Assembly: GCF_021952865.1 (NCBI RefSeq)
Contig: NZ_CP040792.1
Span: 2,108,001-2,172,000, forward strand
Direction of reading: 5' to 3'
Origin: Clavibacter californiensis
GTDB taxonomy: Bacteria > Actinomycetota > Actinomycetes > Actinomycetales > Microbacteriaceae
DNA length: 64,000 nt
The notes beneath the pieces are model-generated. The model had not been told where the DNA came from and did no database searches. It was given only the letters and a program-made list of their open reading frames with translations. This document shows positions 34,747 to 43,854 of the stretch, in pieces (position 1 is the stretch's first letter; the number at the start of each line of letters is the position of its first letter). A program made the translations under genes and the position numbers.

Positions 34747-36006
34747 TTGCCGAACACCTCAGGGCAGACCCCGCGCGAGCCGGCGACCCCCGGTCGACCG
34801 CTGCGCATCCTCATCGGCGCGGACACGTTCCCGCCGGACGTGAACGGGGCGGCGCGCTTCGCCGAGCGCCTCGCGGGGGGCCTCGTGCGTCGCGGCCACG
34901 AGGTGCACATCGTCGCCCCGGCGGCGAGCCGCAAGCACGGCACGTGGACCGAGGTGCACGACGGCCAGGAGATGACCGCGCACCGCCTGCGCAGCTGGCG
35001 CTGGTACCCGCACGACTGGCTGCGGTTCGCGCTGCCGTGGACCGTGAACCAGAACAGCGCCCGGATCCTCGACGCCGTGCAGCCCGACGTCGTGCACTTC
35101 CAGTCGCACATCGTCACGGGCCGCGGCCTCAGCATCGAGGCCGAGAAGCGCGGCATCCGCATCATCGGCACCAACCACTTCATGCCGGAGAACATGCTCC
35201 AGCACACGCTGCTGCCGGTCGCGTGGCAGGACAAGGCCATCACGATGGCCTGGAAGGCCGCGCGCCGCACCTTCGGGCGCGCCGAGGCCGTCACGACGCC
35301 GACGCGCCGTGCCGCCCAGTTCCTCGAGCGCTACACGGGTCTCTCCGGCGTCATCGCCATCTCCTGCGGCATCGACGCGGCGAACTACACGCCCGACTTC
35401 TCGCCGCGCACCCGCAACCGCATCGTCTTCGTGGGCCGGGTGACGGGGGAGAAGCAGATCGACGTGCTGCTGCGCGCGTTCGCGATCCTGCCCCAGGCGC
35501 TCGACGCCGAGCTCGAGATCGTGGGCGGCGGCGACCAGAAGGCGAACCTCGAGAAGCTCGCCGCCGACCTCGGCATCGCCGACCGCACGACCTTCACCGG
35601 CTACGTCTCCGACGAGGAGCTGCGCCGTGCCTACACGCGCGCCACCGTGCTCGCGATGCCGAGCATCGCCGAGCTGCAGTCCATCGTCACGATGGAGGCG
35701 ATGGCCTCCGCCCTGCCCGTCGTGGCGGCCGACGCCATGGCCCTCCCGCACCTCGTGCACGACGGCGAGAACGGCTACCTCTTCCGTCCCGGCGACGTCG
35801 ACGACCTCGCGACGAAGCTGCGGCGGGTGCTCGAGCTCCCCGAGGAGGAGCTCCAGCGCATGAAGCGCGAGAGCCTCGCGGTGGTCGCCACGCACGACAT
35901 CGAGCGCACGATCTCGACGTTCGAGAGCCTGTATCGTGGCGAGTCCGTGGCCGCGCCGGTCACGGACGAGGCACGCGGACGCACGGACGGCCACAGCGCC
36001 GTCTAA
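34747..36006 (+). CDS. Glycosyltransferase family 4
   Basis: This 419-residue GT-B glycosyltransferase has an N-terminal acceptor domain (IGADTFPPDVNGAARFAERL, residues ~19-38) and a donor domain beginning IVFVGRVTGEKQIDVLLRAF (~225). The nucleotide-sugar ExE-type motif PSIAELQSIVTMEAMAS lies near 308-324. The acceptor is not readable; actinobacterial relatives include phosphatidylinositol and lipoglycan mannosyltransferases. TTG 34747 has RBS GGAGAGA. It precedes the tRNA that borders the polysaccharide locus. Confidence 0.88.
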   Translation: MPNTSGQTPREPATPGRPLRILIGADTFPPDVNGAARFAERLAGGLVRRGHEVHIVAPAASRKHGTWTEVHDGQEMTAHRLRSWRWYPHDWLRFALPWTVNQNSARILDAVQPDVVHFQSHIVTGRGLSIEAEKRGIRIIGTNHFMPENMLQHTLLPVAWQDKAITMAWKAARRTFGRAEAVTTPTRRAAQFLERYTGLSGVIAISCGIDAANYTPDFSPRTRNRIVFVGRVTGEKQIDVLLRAFAILPQALDAELEIVGGGDQKANLEKLAADLGIADRTTFTGYVSDEELRRAYTRATVLAMPSIAELQSIVTMEAMASALPVVAADAMALPHLVHDGENGYLFRPGDVDDLATKLRRVLELPEEELQRMKRESLAVVATHDIERTISTFESLYRGESVAAPVTDEARGRTDGHSAV

Positions 36007-36018
36007 GCCCACCGTCTC

Positions 36019-36092
36019 GGGGCGGTAGCTCAGCTGGTCAGAGCAGCGGACTCATAATCCGTCGGTCATGGGTTCAAGTCCCATCCGCCCTA
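36019..36092 (+). tRNA. tRNA with CAT anticodon (elongator Met, or lysidine-modified Ile2)
   Basis: This 74-nt tRNA has acceptor GGGGCGG/CCGCCCT with a G1-U72 pair, D arm TAGCTCAGCTGGTCAGAGCA, and anticodon loop CTCATAA with CAT at 36053-36055. The T arm is ATGGGTTCAAGTCCCAT and the discriminator is A. CCA is not encoded. Initiator Met is excluded by the paired 1-72 position and loop context. Elongator Met and TilS-modified Ile2 cannot be separated by eye. Confidence 0.93.
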
Positions 36093-36101
36093 CTCCCGCC
36101 C

Positions 36102-36196
36102 GGCCCGGCTCCGCGCGCACCGCCCGGCTCCGCGCGCACCGCCCGGCTCCTCGAGCACGGCCCGACTCCGCGCGCACCGCCCGGCTCCGCGAGCAC
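36102..36196. repeat. Five tandem copies of a 19-bp repeat
   Basis: Copies begin at 36102, 36121, 36140, 36159 and 36178. The consensus is CGCCCGGCTCCGCGCGCAC; copies differ at one to three positions (for example TCGAGCAC in copy 3 and CGAGCAC in copy 5). The array begins 10 bp after the tRNA 3' end. The period is not a multiple of three, consistent with non-coding DNA. Confidence 0.9.
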
Positions 36197-36318
36197 GGTC
36201 CCGTGCGAGAGTCTCATCGGCCCTCCGCGGCCCGTCCGCTCGCCCGCGACCCTCGGATTGGGGTCCGCGCCGCCCTAGCACGGCGCCGCTCAGACCGCCA
36301 CGGCGATGTCCGCTCTAT

Positions 36319-36324
36319 TACCAT
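36319..36324 (+). promoter_or_regulatory. Possible -10 box TACCAT of acyltransferase gene
   Basis: TACCAT in an A/T-rich island (CTCTATTACCATGGGTATCG) would give a leader of ~110 nt before ATG 36441. Confidence 0.4.
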
Positions 36325-36440
36325 GGGTATCGAAATCACCCCGGTCGCGGGGGCCCCGGGGCGCCCGACGACCGCCACCGGCCACCCGCCGACGAGGCGC
36401 CAGCGCGCGCGTCGGGCCGCCGCCCACCCGCGAGGACACG

Positions 36441-38633
36441 ATGACGAGCACGCGCCCCAACCGCACGAGCCGACCCACGACGGTCGCGCCGGAGGGATCC
36501 AGCACCAGATCGTTCCGCGGCGACATCCAGGGCCTGCGCGCCCTCGCCGTGATCGCGGTCATCCTCGACCACCTGCTCGCCTGGCCGTCCGGCGGATTCC
36601 TCGGCGTCGACGTCTTCTTCGTGATCTCCGGCTTCATCATCACGTCGCTCCTGCTGCGCCAGCACGACAAGCGAGGCCGGATCTCGTTCGCCGAGTTCTA
36701 CCGCAAGCGCGTGAAGCGCATCCTCCCGGCCTCGACCGCGGTGCTGCTCGTCACCGTCCTCGCGAGCTGGATGGTGTTCCTCTCCGGCCGCGCCTCGGCG
36801 ATCGCGTGGGACAGCGTCGCCGCGTTCTTCTTCGTCGCCAACTGGCGCTTCGCCGCGACCGACACCGACTATTGGGCCGCCGACAGCGCCGTCTCGCCCG
36901 TGCAGCACTACTGGTCGCTCGGCGTGGAGGAGCAGTTCTACGTCGTCTGGCCGATCCTCCTCACGCTCGGCCTCGCGCTCTCGCTGCGGTTCCGCGGGCC
37001 CGGCCGCTACCGCGGGATCCTCACGGCGATCCTCGTCGTCATCACGGTCGGCTCGTTCGCCTGGGCCATGGCCGACACCGCGGGCAATGCCGCGGTCGCG
37101 TACTTCTCCACGCTGTCCCGCGCCTGGGAGCTCGGCGTCGGCGCGCTGCTCGCGGTCGGCACGCCGCTGCTGCGCCGCATCCCGGACGCCGCGCGTCCCG
37201 TCTTGGCGTACGCGGGCCTCGCCGTCATCGCCTACGGGCTGTTCGCGCTGAGCAGCGAGTCGCCCATCCCCGCGCCCGGATCCGCGATCCCCGTCGTCGG
37301 CGCCGCGCTCGTCATCGCCGGCGGCACCGGCGGCGCCCAGCGCTTCCTCTGGCCACTCACGAACCCGGTCTCGCGCTACCTCGGCGACATCTCGTACTCG
37401 CTGTACCTGTGGCACTTCCCGGTCATCGTGATCCTCGCGGCCGTCTCCGACACCGCGGGCCTCGGCTACCCGGTCATCGTGCTCGTGCTCACCCTCGGCC
37501 TCTCGGTGCTCTCGTACCACGGCCTCGAGGACCCCATCCGCCGCTCGCACTGGCTCGAGCCCGGCGCCGCGGCGCGGCGCAGGAAGAAGCGGTCGAGGCG
37601 CCAAAAGGGCTTCGGCGCGTCCACGGGCACGAAGGTCGCCGCCCTCGGGACGGCCGCGCTCCTCACGGTCACGTTCATCAGCCTCGCCGTCGTCCGGCAG
37701 CAGGAGATCCAGGAGGCGTCGCGCATCGCCCCGGGCCCGGCCGCGTCCGGCGAGGCCGACGCCGCTGACCCCGCCGTGCTCGCGGCCGGCGACCTCGGCG
37801 CGCTGCAGGTCCAGATCCGGGACGCCCTCGGAGCCACCAGCTGGCCCGCGCTCGACCCGGCGATCGACGGCCTGGAGAAGTCCGCCGTCCCCGTCGAGGA
37901 CGGCCAGGGCTGCGGCCGCACCGACGTGGCGAACCCGCGCTCCTGCTCCTTCGGCGACAGCAGGAAGCCCACGATCATGGTGCTCGGCGACTCGACCGGC
38001 ATCACGCTGCTGCCCACGGTGCGGGCGATGTTCGAGGCGACGCACCACATCCGCGGCCTCACCTTCGCCGGCTGCGCCGTCATGGACGTCGAGTGGGACT
38101 TCCCCGACGCGTCCACCAAGGGCGGCTGCCTGGACTTCCGGGAGCAGGCGATCGCCGCGATCCAGGAGGAGAAGCCGGAGATCCTGTTCGTCAGCAACAG
38201 CTACGGGCAGATCCTCAAGCTCGCATCGAAGGCCACGGGCGACGACGCGGTGGCCGAGTGGTCCACGGGCGTCCAGAGCACGGTGGGCCAGGTCCGGGAC
38301 AGCGTCGGCAAGGTCGTCCTCGTCTCGTCGCCTCCCACCGGCCAGCCGCTCGAGACCTGCGCCACGAAGGTCTCCACGCCCGCCGACTGCCAGGCCTCCA
38401 TCCCCGGCGCCTGGAAGGTGGGGGACCGCGCGCAGGAGGACGCGGCCGCCGCGATGGGCATCGCCTACGTCGACACCTCGTCGCTGTTCTGCTGGGAGGA
38501 GCGCTGCCCGTCCTTCGTCGGCAGCACGCCCACGAAGCGCGACAGCGTCCACACCACGCCGCAGTACGCGGCCGTCGTCACGCCGGCGTTCCGCCAGATG
38601 CTCGACGAGGCGCTGGCGGGCGTCCCGGCCTGA
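36441..38633 (+). CDS. Acyltransferase 3 / SGNH-fused membrane acyltransferase (OafA type)
   Basis: This 730-residue protein O-acylates surface polysaccharides. Residues ~30-390 are an Acyltransferase_3 membrane domain with about ten helices, starting RGDIQGLRALAVIAVILDHL; its conserved His is in LDHLLAWP and the GVDVFFVISGFI block follows. One more helix lies near residue 405. The C-terminal extracytoplasmic SGNH domain has IMVLGDSTGITLLP (catalytic Ser, ~514) and a late DSVH (~702, catalytic Asp/His). ATG 36441 has RBS GAGGA; the frame is open upstream to 36306 but that part is low-complexity. It is probably the first gene of the exopolysaccharide locus. Confidence 0.9.
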   Translation: MTSTRPNRTSRPTTVAPEGSSTRSFRGDIQGLRALAVIAVILDHLLAWPSGGFLGVDVFFVISGFIITSLLLRQHDKRGRISFAEFYRKRVKRILPASTAVLLVTVLASWMVFLSGRASAIAWDSVAAFFFVANWRFAATDTDYWAADSAVSPVQHYWSLGVEEQFYVVWPILLTLGLALSLRFRGPGRYRGILTAILVVITVGSFAWAMADTAGNAAVAYFSTLSRAWELGVGALLAVGTPLLRRIPDAARPVLAYAGLAVIAYGLFALSSESPIPAPGSAIPVVGAALVIAGGTGGAQRFLWPLTNPVSRYLGDISYSLYLWHFPVIVILAAVSDTAGLGYPVIVLVLTLGLSVLSYHGLEDPIRRSHWLEPGAAARRRKKRSRRQKGFGASTGTKVAALGTAALLTVTFISLAVVRQQEIQEASRIAPGPAASGEADAADPAVLAAGDLGALQVQIRDALGATSWPALDPAIDGLEKSAVPVEDGQGCGRTDVANPRSCSFGDSRKPTIMVLGDSTGITLLPTVRAMFEATHHIRGLTFAGCAVMDVEWDFPDASTKGGCLDFREQAIAAIQEEKPEILFVSNSYGQILKLASKATGDDAVAEWSTGVQSTVGQVRDSVGKVVLVSSPPTGQPLETCATKVSTPADCQASIPGAWKVGDRAQEDAAAAMGIAYVDTSSLFCWEERCPSFVGSTPTKRDSVHTTPQYAAVVTPAFRQMLDEALAGVPA

Positions 38634-38682
38634 TCCACGGGCACGGGCCGGGCGCATCCGCCATCGCCCGCGCGCATGACGA

Positions 38683-38716
38683 CGACGGCCGCCGCGCGGA
38701 TGCGCGACGGCCGTCG
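38683..38716. terminator. Hairpin between convergent acyltransferase and fcl genes
   Basis: CGACGGCCG (38683-38691) pairs with CGGCCGTCG (38708-38716), with a further GCGC/GCGC helix inside the loop. It can end transcription from both sides. Confidence 0.6.
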
Positions 38717-38732
38717 GTCCGTCCGGGCGCAT

Positions 38733-39728
38733 CTACTCCCGCAGCGTCGTGATGTGCTCCCGGTACCACTCGACCGTCGACCGCAGGCCCTCGTCGAGCC
38801 CGATGGACGAGGTCCACCCGGCGTCGGCGAGCTTGGACACGTCGAGCAGCTTCTGCGGCGTGCCGTCCGGCTTCGAGGTGTCCCACTCCGTGCGGCCCTC
38901 GTAGCCGACGACGCGCGCGATGGTCTCCGCCATCTCGCGGATCGTGACGTCGCTGCCCGTGCCCACGTTGACCTGCTCGGGCCCGTCGTAGTGCTCCAGC
39001 AGGTGGAGGCACGCGGCGGCCATGTCGTCGACGTGCAGGAACTCGCGGCGCGGCGTGCCGGTGCCCCAGTTCGTCACCGACTCCGCGCCGGACGCGCGCG
39101 CCTCGTCGTAGCGGCGGATGAGCGCGGGTAGCACGTGCGACCCCTGCGGCGAGAAGTTGTCGCCCGGCCCGTACAGGTTCGTCGGCATCGCCGAGATCCA
39201 CGGCAGCCCGTACTGGCGGCGCACGGCCTGGATCTGCATGATCCCCGCGATCTTCGCGATCGCGTACGCGTCGTTGGTCGGCTCGAGGTGGCCGGTGAGG
39301 AGGCTGTCCTCGGTGATCGGCTGCGGCGCGAGCTTCGGGTAGATGCACGAGGAGCCGAGGAACAGGAGGCGGTCGACGCCGTGCGCGAGCGCGGCGTCGA
39401 GCACGTTGACCTGGATCCGGAGGTTGTCGCTGAGGAAGTCGACCGGGTAGGTGCTGTTCGCGAGGATCCCGCCGACCTTCGCGGCGGCGAGCACGACGTG
39501 GACCGGCTTCTCGGCGGCGAAGAACGCGAAGACCGCGTCGCGGTCCTTGAGGTCGAGCTCGGCGGAGGTGCGGCCGATCACGTCGGTGAAGCCCTCGGCC
39601 TCGAGCCGGCGGACGATCGCCGACCCGACGAGCCCGCGGTGGCCGGCCACGTAGACGCGGGCCGAGCGGTCGAGCGGCGCTGGGGTGAACGCGACGGCGT
39701 CGCGCTCGTCGGCGGCGGACGTGCTCAC
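38733..39728 (-). CDS. fcl: GDP-L-fucose synthase
   Basis: This NADPH-dependent epimerase/reductase converts GDP-4-keto-6-deoxymannose to GDP-L-fucose. The 331-residue SDR protein has [18 protein letters not shown] (NADPH site, near residue 24), [17 protein letters not shown] with the catalytic Ser/Cys, and Tyr-x3-Lys in [11 protein letters not shown] (~154). GTG 39728 overlaps the gmd stop as GTGA. Together with gmd it supplies fucose for the polysaccharide. Confidence 0.95.
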   Translation of the reverse strand: MSTSAADERDAVAFTPAPLDRSARVYVAGHRGLVGSAIVRRLEAEGFTDVIGRTSAELDLKDRDAVFAFFAAEKPVHVVLAAAKVGGILANSTYPVDFLSDNLRIQVNVLDAALAHGVDRLLFLGSSCIYPKLAPQPITEDSLLTGHLEPTNDAYAIAKIAGIMQIQAVRRQYGLPWISAMPTNLYGPGDNFSPQGSHVLPALIRRYDEARASGAESVTNWGTGTPRREFLHVDDMAAACLHLLEHYDGPEQVNVGTGSDVTIREMAETIARVVGYEGRTEWDTSKPDGTPQKLLDVSKLADAGWTSSIGLDEGLRSTVEWYREHITTLRE

Positions 39729-40777
39729 GCCTCGACCGCGGTCGGCTCGGCGGTACCCCAGCTCGCGAGCCGCACCGTGTCGATCCACGGGCGCCCCTCG
39801 GCCTCGAGCGCGGCGATGTCGGCGTCCACCATGATCCGGGCGAGCATCGTGGTGTCGACCGTGGCCTTCCAGCCCAGCTTCTCCTCGGCCTTCGTGGCGT
39901 CGCCCACCAGGGCGTCGACCTCGGTGGGGCGGAGGTACCGCGGGTCGAAGCGCACGTGGTCGGACCAGTCGAGGCCGGCGTGCGAGAACGCGGTCTCGAG
40001 GAAGTCGCGCACGGTGAAGTTGCCGCCGGTCGCGAGCACGAAGTCGTCGGGCTCGTCGGCCTGCAGCATCCGCCACATGCCCTCGACGTACTCGGCGGCG
40101 TATCCCCAGTCGCGGATGCTGTCGAGGTTGCCGAGGTAGACGTGGTCCTGCGTGCCTGCCTTGATGGCGGCGACCGCGCGCGTGATCTTGCGGGTCACGA
40201 AGGTCTCGCCGCGGCGGGGCGACTCGTGGTTGAACAGGATCCCGTTGACGGCGAACATGTCGTAGGCCTCGCGGTAGTTCTTCGTGATCCAGAAGCTGTA
40301 GAGCTTCGCGGCCCCGTACGGCGAGCGCGGGTAGAACGGCGTGGTCTCGCTCTGCGGCGGGGGAGTCGCCCCGTACAGCTCGCTCGAGGAGGCCTGGTAG
40401 AAGCGGGTCTCGATGCCCGACAGACGCACGGCCTCGAGCAGCCGGATGGTGCCGGTGCCCGTCGTGTCGGCGGTGTGCTCCGGCTCGTCGAAGGAGACGC
40501 GCACGTGCGACTGGGCCGCGAGGTTGTAGACCTCGTCGGGCTGGATCTGCATCATCAGCGTCGTGAGGCGCGAGCCGTCGCTCAGGTCGCCGTAGTGGAG
40601 GAAGAGCTTCGCGCCCTCCTCGTGCGGGTCCTGGTACAGGTGGTCGATGCGGGACGTGTTGAACGTCGACGAGCGGCGGATGAGGCCGTGGACCTCGTAG
40701 CCCTTGGCGAGCAGCAGCTCTGCCAGGTACGAGCCGTCCTGCCCGGTGATGCCGGTGATGAAAGCCTTCTTGGCCAT
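39725..40777 (-). CDS. gmd: GDP-mannose 4,6-dehydratase
   Basis: This enzyme converts GDP-D-mannose to GDP-4-keto-6-deoxy-D-mannose. The 350-residue extended SDR has [18 protein letters not shown] at the N terminus (NADP site), the catalytic [11 protein letters not shown], and Tyr-x3-Lys in [14 protein letters not shown] (~152). ATG 40777 is preceded by a G6 tract (40782-40787 on the plus strand as C6) that acts as RBS, then GATC. No mannose-activation genes (manB/manC) lie in the window. Confidence 0.96.
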   Translation of the reverse strand: MAKKAFITGITGQDGSYLAELLLAKGYEVHGLIRRSSTFNTSRIDHLYQDPHEEGAKLFLHYGDLSDGSRLTTLMMQIQPDEVYNLAAQSHVRVSFDEPEHTADTTGTGTIRLLEAVRLSGIETRFYQASSSELYGATPPPQSETTPFYPRSPYGAAKLYSFWITKNYREAYDMFAVNGILFNHESPRRGETFVTRKITRAVAAIKAGTQDHVYLGNLDSIRDWGYAAEYVEGMWRMLQADEPDDFVLATGGNFTVRDFLETAFSHAGLDWSDHVRFDPRYLRPTEVDALVGDATKAEEKLGWKATVDTTMLARIMVDADIAALEAEGRPWIDTVRLASWGTAEPTAVEA

Positions 40778-40781
40778 GGAT

Positions 40782-40787
40782 CCCCCC
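40782..40787 (-). promoter_or_regulatory. G6 homopolymer as RBS of gmd
   Basis: On the minus strand the sequence reads GGGGGGATCC then ATG; six consecutive G residues form the Shine-Dalgarno core. The same G6 arrangement precedes the WcaJ-like gene at 50553-50558. Confidence 0.55.
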
Positions 40788-40853
40788 AGATTCTCATGCG
40801 ATGCGACGCGACGGCGGCGGGGCAGTCGCCCGGCGCGGCCGTCCGTCCGGTCG

Positions 40854-40859
40854 AATCTA
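40854..40859 (-). promoter_or_regulatory. -10 box TAGATT of gmd-fcl operon
   Basis: On the minus strand TAGATT lies 76 nt before the gmd ATG. It is back to back with the promoter of the glycosyltransferase at 40936. Confidence 0.45.
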
Positions 40860-40935
40860 ACGTGACCGCGCCGCTCGACGGCAATCGGGGTACGACGCCG
40901 GGCGGCCGGTTAACGACATCGAAACCTCCAGGCAC

Positions 40936-40941
40936 CAGAAT
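40936..40941 (+). promoter_or_regulatory. -10 box CAGAAT, leaderless promoter of the plus-strand EPS operon
   Basis: CAGAAT is followed by 6 nt (GGGGCC) and ATG 40948. No Shine-Dalgarno precedes the ATG. This promoter could drive the nine genes to 48971. Confidence 0.55.
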
Positions 40942-40947
40942 GGGGCC

Positions 40948-42234
40948 ATGGGGGATTTGAGCACGACCGACGCTGCGCGCACGCAGACGGCGGACCTGGG
41001 GGGCCTCACGGTCTGCCTGGTCGGCATCAACTACTGGCCGGAGACCACGGGCATCGCGCCGTACACGACCGCGATGGCCGAGGCGCTCACCGACGCGGGG
41101 GCGTCGGTGCACGTGGTCACCGGGATACCGCACTACCCGCAGTGGAAGCTGCAGGACGAGCGGTACGCCGAGGGCGGGCGATGGGAGGAGATGCGCGACG
41201 GCGTCCGCATCACCCGCGTCCGCCACACCATCCCGGAGACGCCGGACCTCGCGGGCCGGGCGAAGCTCGAGGCGAGCTTCCTGCGCGGAGCGCTCCGCGA
41301 GGTGCGGAGGGACACGAGCGAGGTCGTCATCGCGGTCACGCCGTCGCTCGCCGGCCTCGCCGCCGGAGCGCTCGGGCGCGGACGCCGCCCCTTCGGCGTG
41401 CTGGTGCAGGACCTCACGGGCAACGCCGCGGGCGAGTCCGGCACCACAGGGGGTCGCGCATCGCGCCTCATCGCGTCGGGGGAGTACGCGCTCCTCCGCC
41501 GGGCCGACCGCATCGGCGTCATCACGCCGCGCTTCGGCGACCTGCTGATCCAGCAGGGCCTGCCCGACGGATCCATATCCGGGCTCCCGAACTTCACGCA
41601 CATCACGCCGGTGGACGTCTCCACCGCGGCCGCCCGCACCCGGCTCGGCTGGACCCGCGACGCGTTCACCGTGGTCCACACCGGCAACATGGGCATGAAG
41701 CAGGGGCTGGAGTCGGTCGTCGAGGCCGCGCGCCTCTCGGACGAACGGGACCTCGGCATCGACTTCGTGCTCGTGGGCGACGGCAACCAGCGGGCCGCCC
41801 TCGAGGCGCAGGGTGCCGGGATCCGCTCGCTCCGCTTCGTCCCGCCGCTCGACGGCGACGACTACCCGTACGCGCTGGCCGCGGCCGACGCGCTCCTTCT
41901 CAACGAGAAGCCGGGCGTGCGCGAGATGAGCATGCCGTCGAAGCTCACGTCGTACACCAGCAGCCGGCGCCCGATCATCGCCGCGGTCGAGGACGGCGGC
42001 ATCACCGAGAGCGTCGTGCGCGAGCACGGGGCGGCGGCCATCATCCCGCCGGGCGACCCGGAGCGGCTGCTCCAGGCGGCGCAGGACCTGCGCTGCGACA
42101 CCGAGGGCGCCGCGGACCTCACCACCGCCGCGCAGCGGATGTACCAGAACCGGTACTCGCCGGTCAGCGCCCACGCCAGGTACGTGCGGTTCGCGCAGTC
42201 GCTGGCCACCCTGGGCGCCGGGGTCCGCGCGTGA
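40948..42234 (+). CDS. Glycosyltransferase, colanic-acid WcaI-like (GT4)
   Basis: This 428-residue GT-B transferase has the WcaI-type N terminus VCLVGINYWPETTGIAPYT (residues ~16-34), the HYPQWKL motif (~62) and the donor-domain start FTVVHTGNMGMKQGLESVV (~240). WcaI relatives add a fucose or other sugar to the lipid-linked repeat unit. The stop overlaps the next gene as GTGA. Confidence 0.9.
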   Translation: MGDLSTTDAARTQTADLGGLTVCLVGINYWPETTGIAPYTTAMAEALTDAGASVHVVTGIPHYPQWKLQDERYAEGGRWEEMRDGVRITRVRHTIPETPDLAGRAKLEASFLRGALREVRRDTSEVVIAVTPSLAGLAAGALGRGRRPFGVLVQDLTGNAAGESGTTGGRASRLIASGEYALLRRADRIGVITPRFGDLLIQQGLPDGSISGLPNFTHITPVDVSTAAARTRLGWTRDAFTVVHTGNMGMKQGLESVVEAARLSDERDLGIDFVLVGDGNQRAALEAQGAGIRSLRFVPPLDGDDYPYALAAADALLLNEKPGVREMSMPSKLTSYTSSRRPIIAAVEDGGITESVVREHGAAAIIPPGDPERLLQAAQDLRCDTEGAADLTTAAQRMYQNRYSPVSAHARYVRFAQSLATLGAGVRA

Positions 42235-42815
42235 CGGCGGCGCAGGATCCCACGACCGACGTCCAAGTGATCGACCTCTCCCTGGCTCCCGGCGAGCACC
42301 AGGCCTGGGACCGCCCGAAGCGGACCGTCTACCTGTGGGCCGTGGTCGAGCTGCTCCTCGTCACGAACCCGTGGCAGATCAGCTCGTCGCTCCGCGTCCG
42401 CGCGCTCCGGGCGTTCGGCGCCGAGATCGGCGACGGCGTGGTCTTCCGGCCGCGCACGCGGGTGAGGTTCCCGTGGAAGCTGCGCATCGGCGACCGCTCG
42501 TGGATCGGCGAGGGCGTCTGGTTCCACAACCAGGACCTCATCACCGTCGGCCACGACGTCGTCCTCTCCCAGGAGACGATGCTCACCACGGGCAGCCACG
42601 CGCACCGGCGCGACATGGCCCTGATCACGCGCCCCATCGTCATCGAGCCGGGAGCGTGGATCACGTCGCGCTGCCTGGTCCTCGGCGGCGCGCACGTGGG
42701 CCGCTCGGCGCTCGCCCGGCCGATGACCGTGGTGGCGGGCGACGTGCCCGCGGGCGCGATCGTCTCCGGCACGGACTGCGCGGTCGTCGGTTCGCGCTTC
42801 GCCGGACGACGCTGA
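42231..42815 (+). CDS. Putative colanic-acid-type acetyltransferase (WcaF-like)
   Basis: This 194-residue left-handed beta-helix acetyltransferase carries the hexapeptide-repeat pattern (IGDGVVFRP, IGDRSWIGEGVW, VGHDVVLSQETML) and the WcaF-like NPWQISSSLRVRALRAFGAEIG. The TGSHAHRRD stretch holds the probable catalytic His. It probably O-acetylates the repeat unit. GTG 42231 overlaps the upstream stop. Confidence 0.88.
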   Translation: MTAAQDPTTDVQVIDLSLAPGEHQAWDRPKRTVYLWAVVELLLVTNPWQISSSLRVRALRAFGAEIGDGVVFRPRTRVRFPWKLRIGDRSWIGEGVWFHNQDLITVGHDVVLSQETMLTTGSHAHRRDMALITRPIVIEPGAWITSRCLVLGGAHVGRSALARPMTVVAGDVPAGAIVSGTDCAVVGSRFAGRR

Positions 42816-42918
42816 CGCTCACGTCCCCGCGCCTCCGGCGCGCCCGGCGCATCGCGCCCACCTCCCTTTCCGCCGGCCACCGCACCAGCACGTCGCCGCC
42901 CCGAACGAAGGCTCCCTC

Positions 42919-43854
42919 ATGAACGGACTCCTGCTCGATCCCTCCATCTCGTCGGCCAACATCGGCGACCAGATCATCCGCGAGAACGTCCTCCGTGCGC
43001 TCGACGGCGTGGTGTCGATCACCGGCAGCCTCCCCACGCAGACGCGCCTGACCCGCGACCAGCGCCGGACCGCCGCCGACGCCGAGCTGGCGATCGTGGG
43101 CGGCACGAACCTCCTCTCCTCGAACATGCCCTGGTACCGCCAGTGGAAGCTCGACCCGATCGTGGCGCGCAGCCTCAAGCACAAGGTCGTCCTCCTCGGC
43201 GTCGGCTGGTGGCAGTACCAGGACGAGCCGAACCGCTACACCACGCGCATGCTCAAGGAGGTCCTCGCCCCCGACCTCGTGCACTCCGTCCGCGACGAGT
43301 ACACCAAGGTGCGCCTCGAGCGGATGGGCTTCCACGTCGTGAACACCGCGTGCCCGACCATGTGGGGGCTCGACCGGCACAACGGCGTCGAGAGCACGCG
43401 CCCCGCGCAGGCGATCCTGACGCTCACCGACTACAACCGCGACGTCGCCGAGGACGAGTGGCTCATCGCCCTCGCCGCCGAACACTACGAGCGCGTCGTC
43501 ATCTGGCCGCAGTCGATCCGCGACTCCGCATACGCGCGGACCCTGAAGGGCGACTTCACGATCGCGGAGCCGACGCTCGCCGCGTACGACGCGCTGCTGG
43601 CCGCCGGCGACTCCGACTACATCGGCACGCGCCTCCACGGCGGCGTCCGCGCGCTCGAGACGGGGGCGTGGGGCGTCATCGTGGCCGTCGACAACCGGGC
43701 GCTGGAGATCAGCCGCGACACCGGCCTCCCCGTGCACGCCCGCGGTGAGCGGGACACGATCAGCGCGACGGTCGAGCGCCGCGCGCCGCTGGACGTGCGG
43801 CTCCCGTACGACCAGATCACCGCCTGGAAGGCGCAGCTCCCGGTGGCCGGATGA
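42919..43854 (+). CDS. Polysaccharide pyruvyltransferase family protein (WcaK-like)
   Basis: This 311-residue protein fits PF04230, which adds ketal pyruvate to exopolysaccharide sugars. It shows SANIGDQIIRENVLRAL at residues ~12-28, AIVGGTNLLSSN near 57-68 and LLGVGWWQYQ. The later SDYIGTRLHGGVRALETG is typical of the family. ATG 42919 has an AAGG RBS. It is separated from the WcaF-like gene by 103 bp with no clear promoter, and its stop overlaps the next gene. Confidence 0.88.
   Translation: MNGLLLDPSISSANIGDQIIRENVLRALDGVVSITGSLPTQTRLTRDQRRTAADAELAIVGGTNLLSSNMPWYRQWKLDPIVARSLKHKVVLLGVGWWQYQDEPNRYTTRMLKEVLAPDLVHSVRDEYTKVRLERMGFHVVNTACPTMWGLDRHNGVESTRPAQAILTLTDYNRDVAEDEWLIALAAEHYERVVIWPQSIRDSAYARTLKGDFTIAEPTLAAYDALLAAGDSDYIGTRLHGGVRALETGAWGVIVAVDNRALEISRDTGLPVHARGERDTISATVERRAPLDVRLPYDQITAWKAQLPVAG

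Larger units (their letters stand above)
36093..36440. other. Non-coding gap between tRNA and acyltransferase gene
   Basis: This 348-bp gap holds the 19-bp tandem repeat (36102-36196), then about 120 bp with no recognised element, a possible -10 box at 36319-36324 and the acyltransferase leader. I see no ORF that I would support here. Confidence 0.6.

Noticed and set aside
32899-36092. Phage or island attachment site at tRNA-Asn or the CAU tRNA
   Set aside because: No integrase gene and no repeated tRNA 3' end was found in the window.
36306-36440. N-terminal extension of the acyltransferase
   Set aside because: The added 45 residues are Arg/Pro/Gly low complexity, lie over the predicted promoter, and ATG 36441 has its own RBS.
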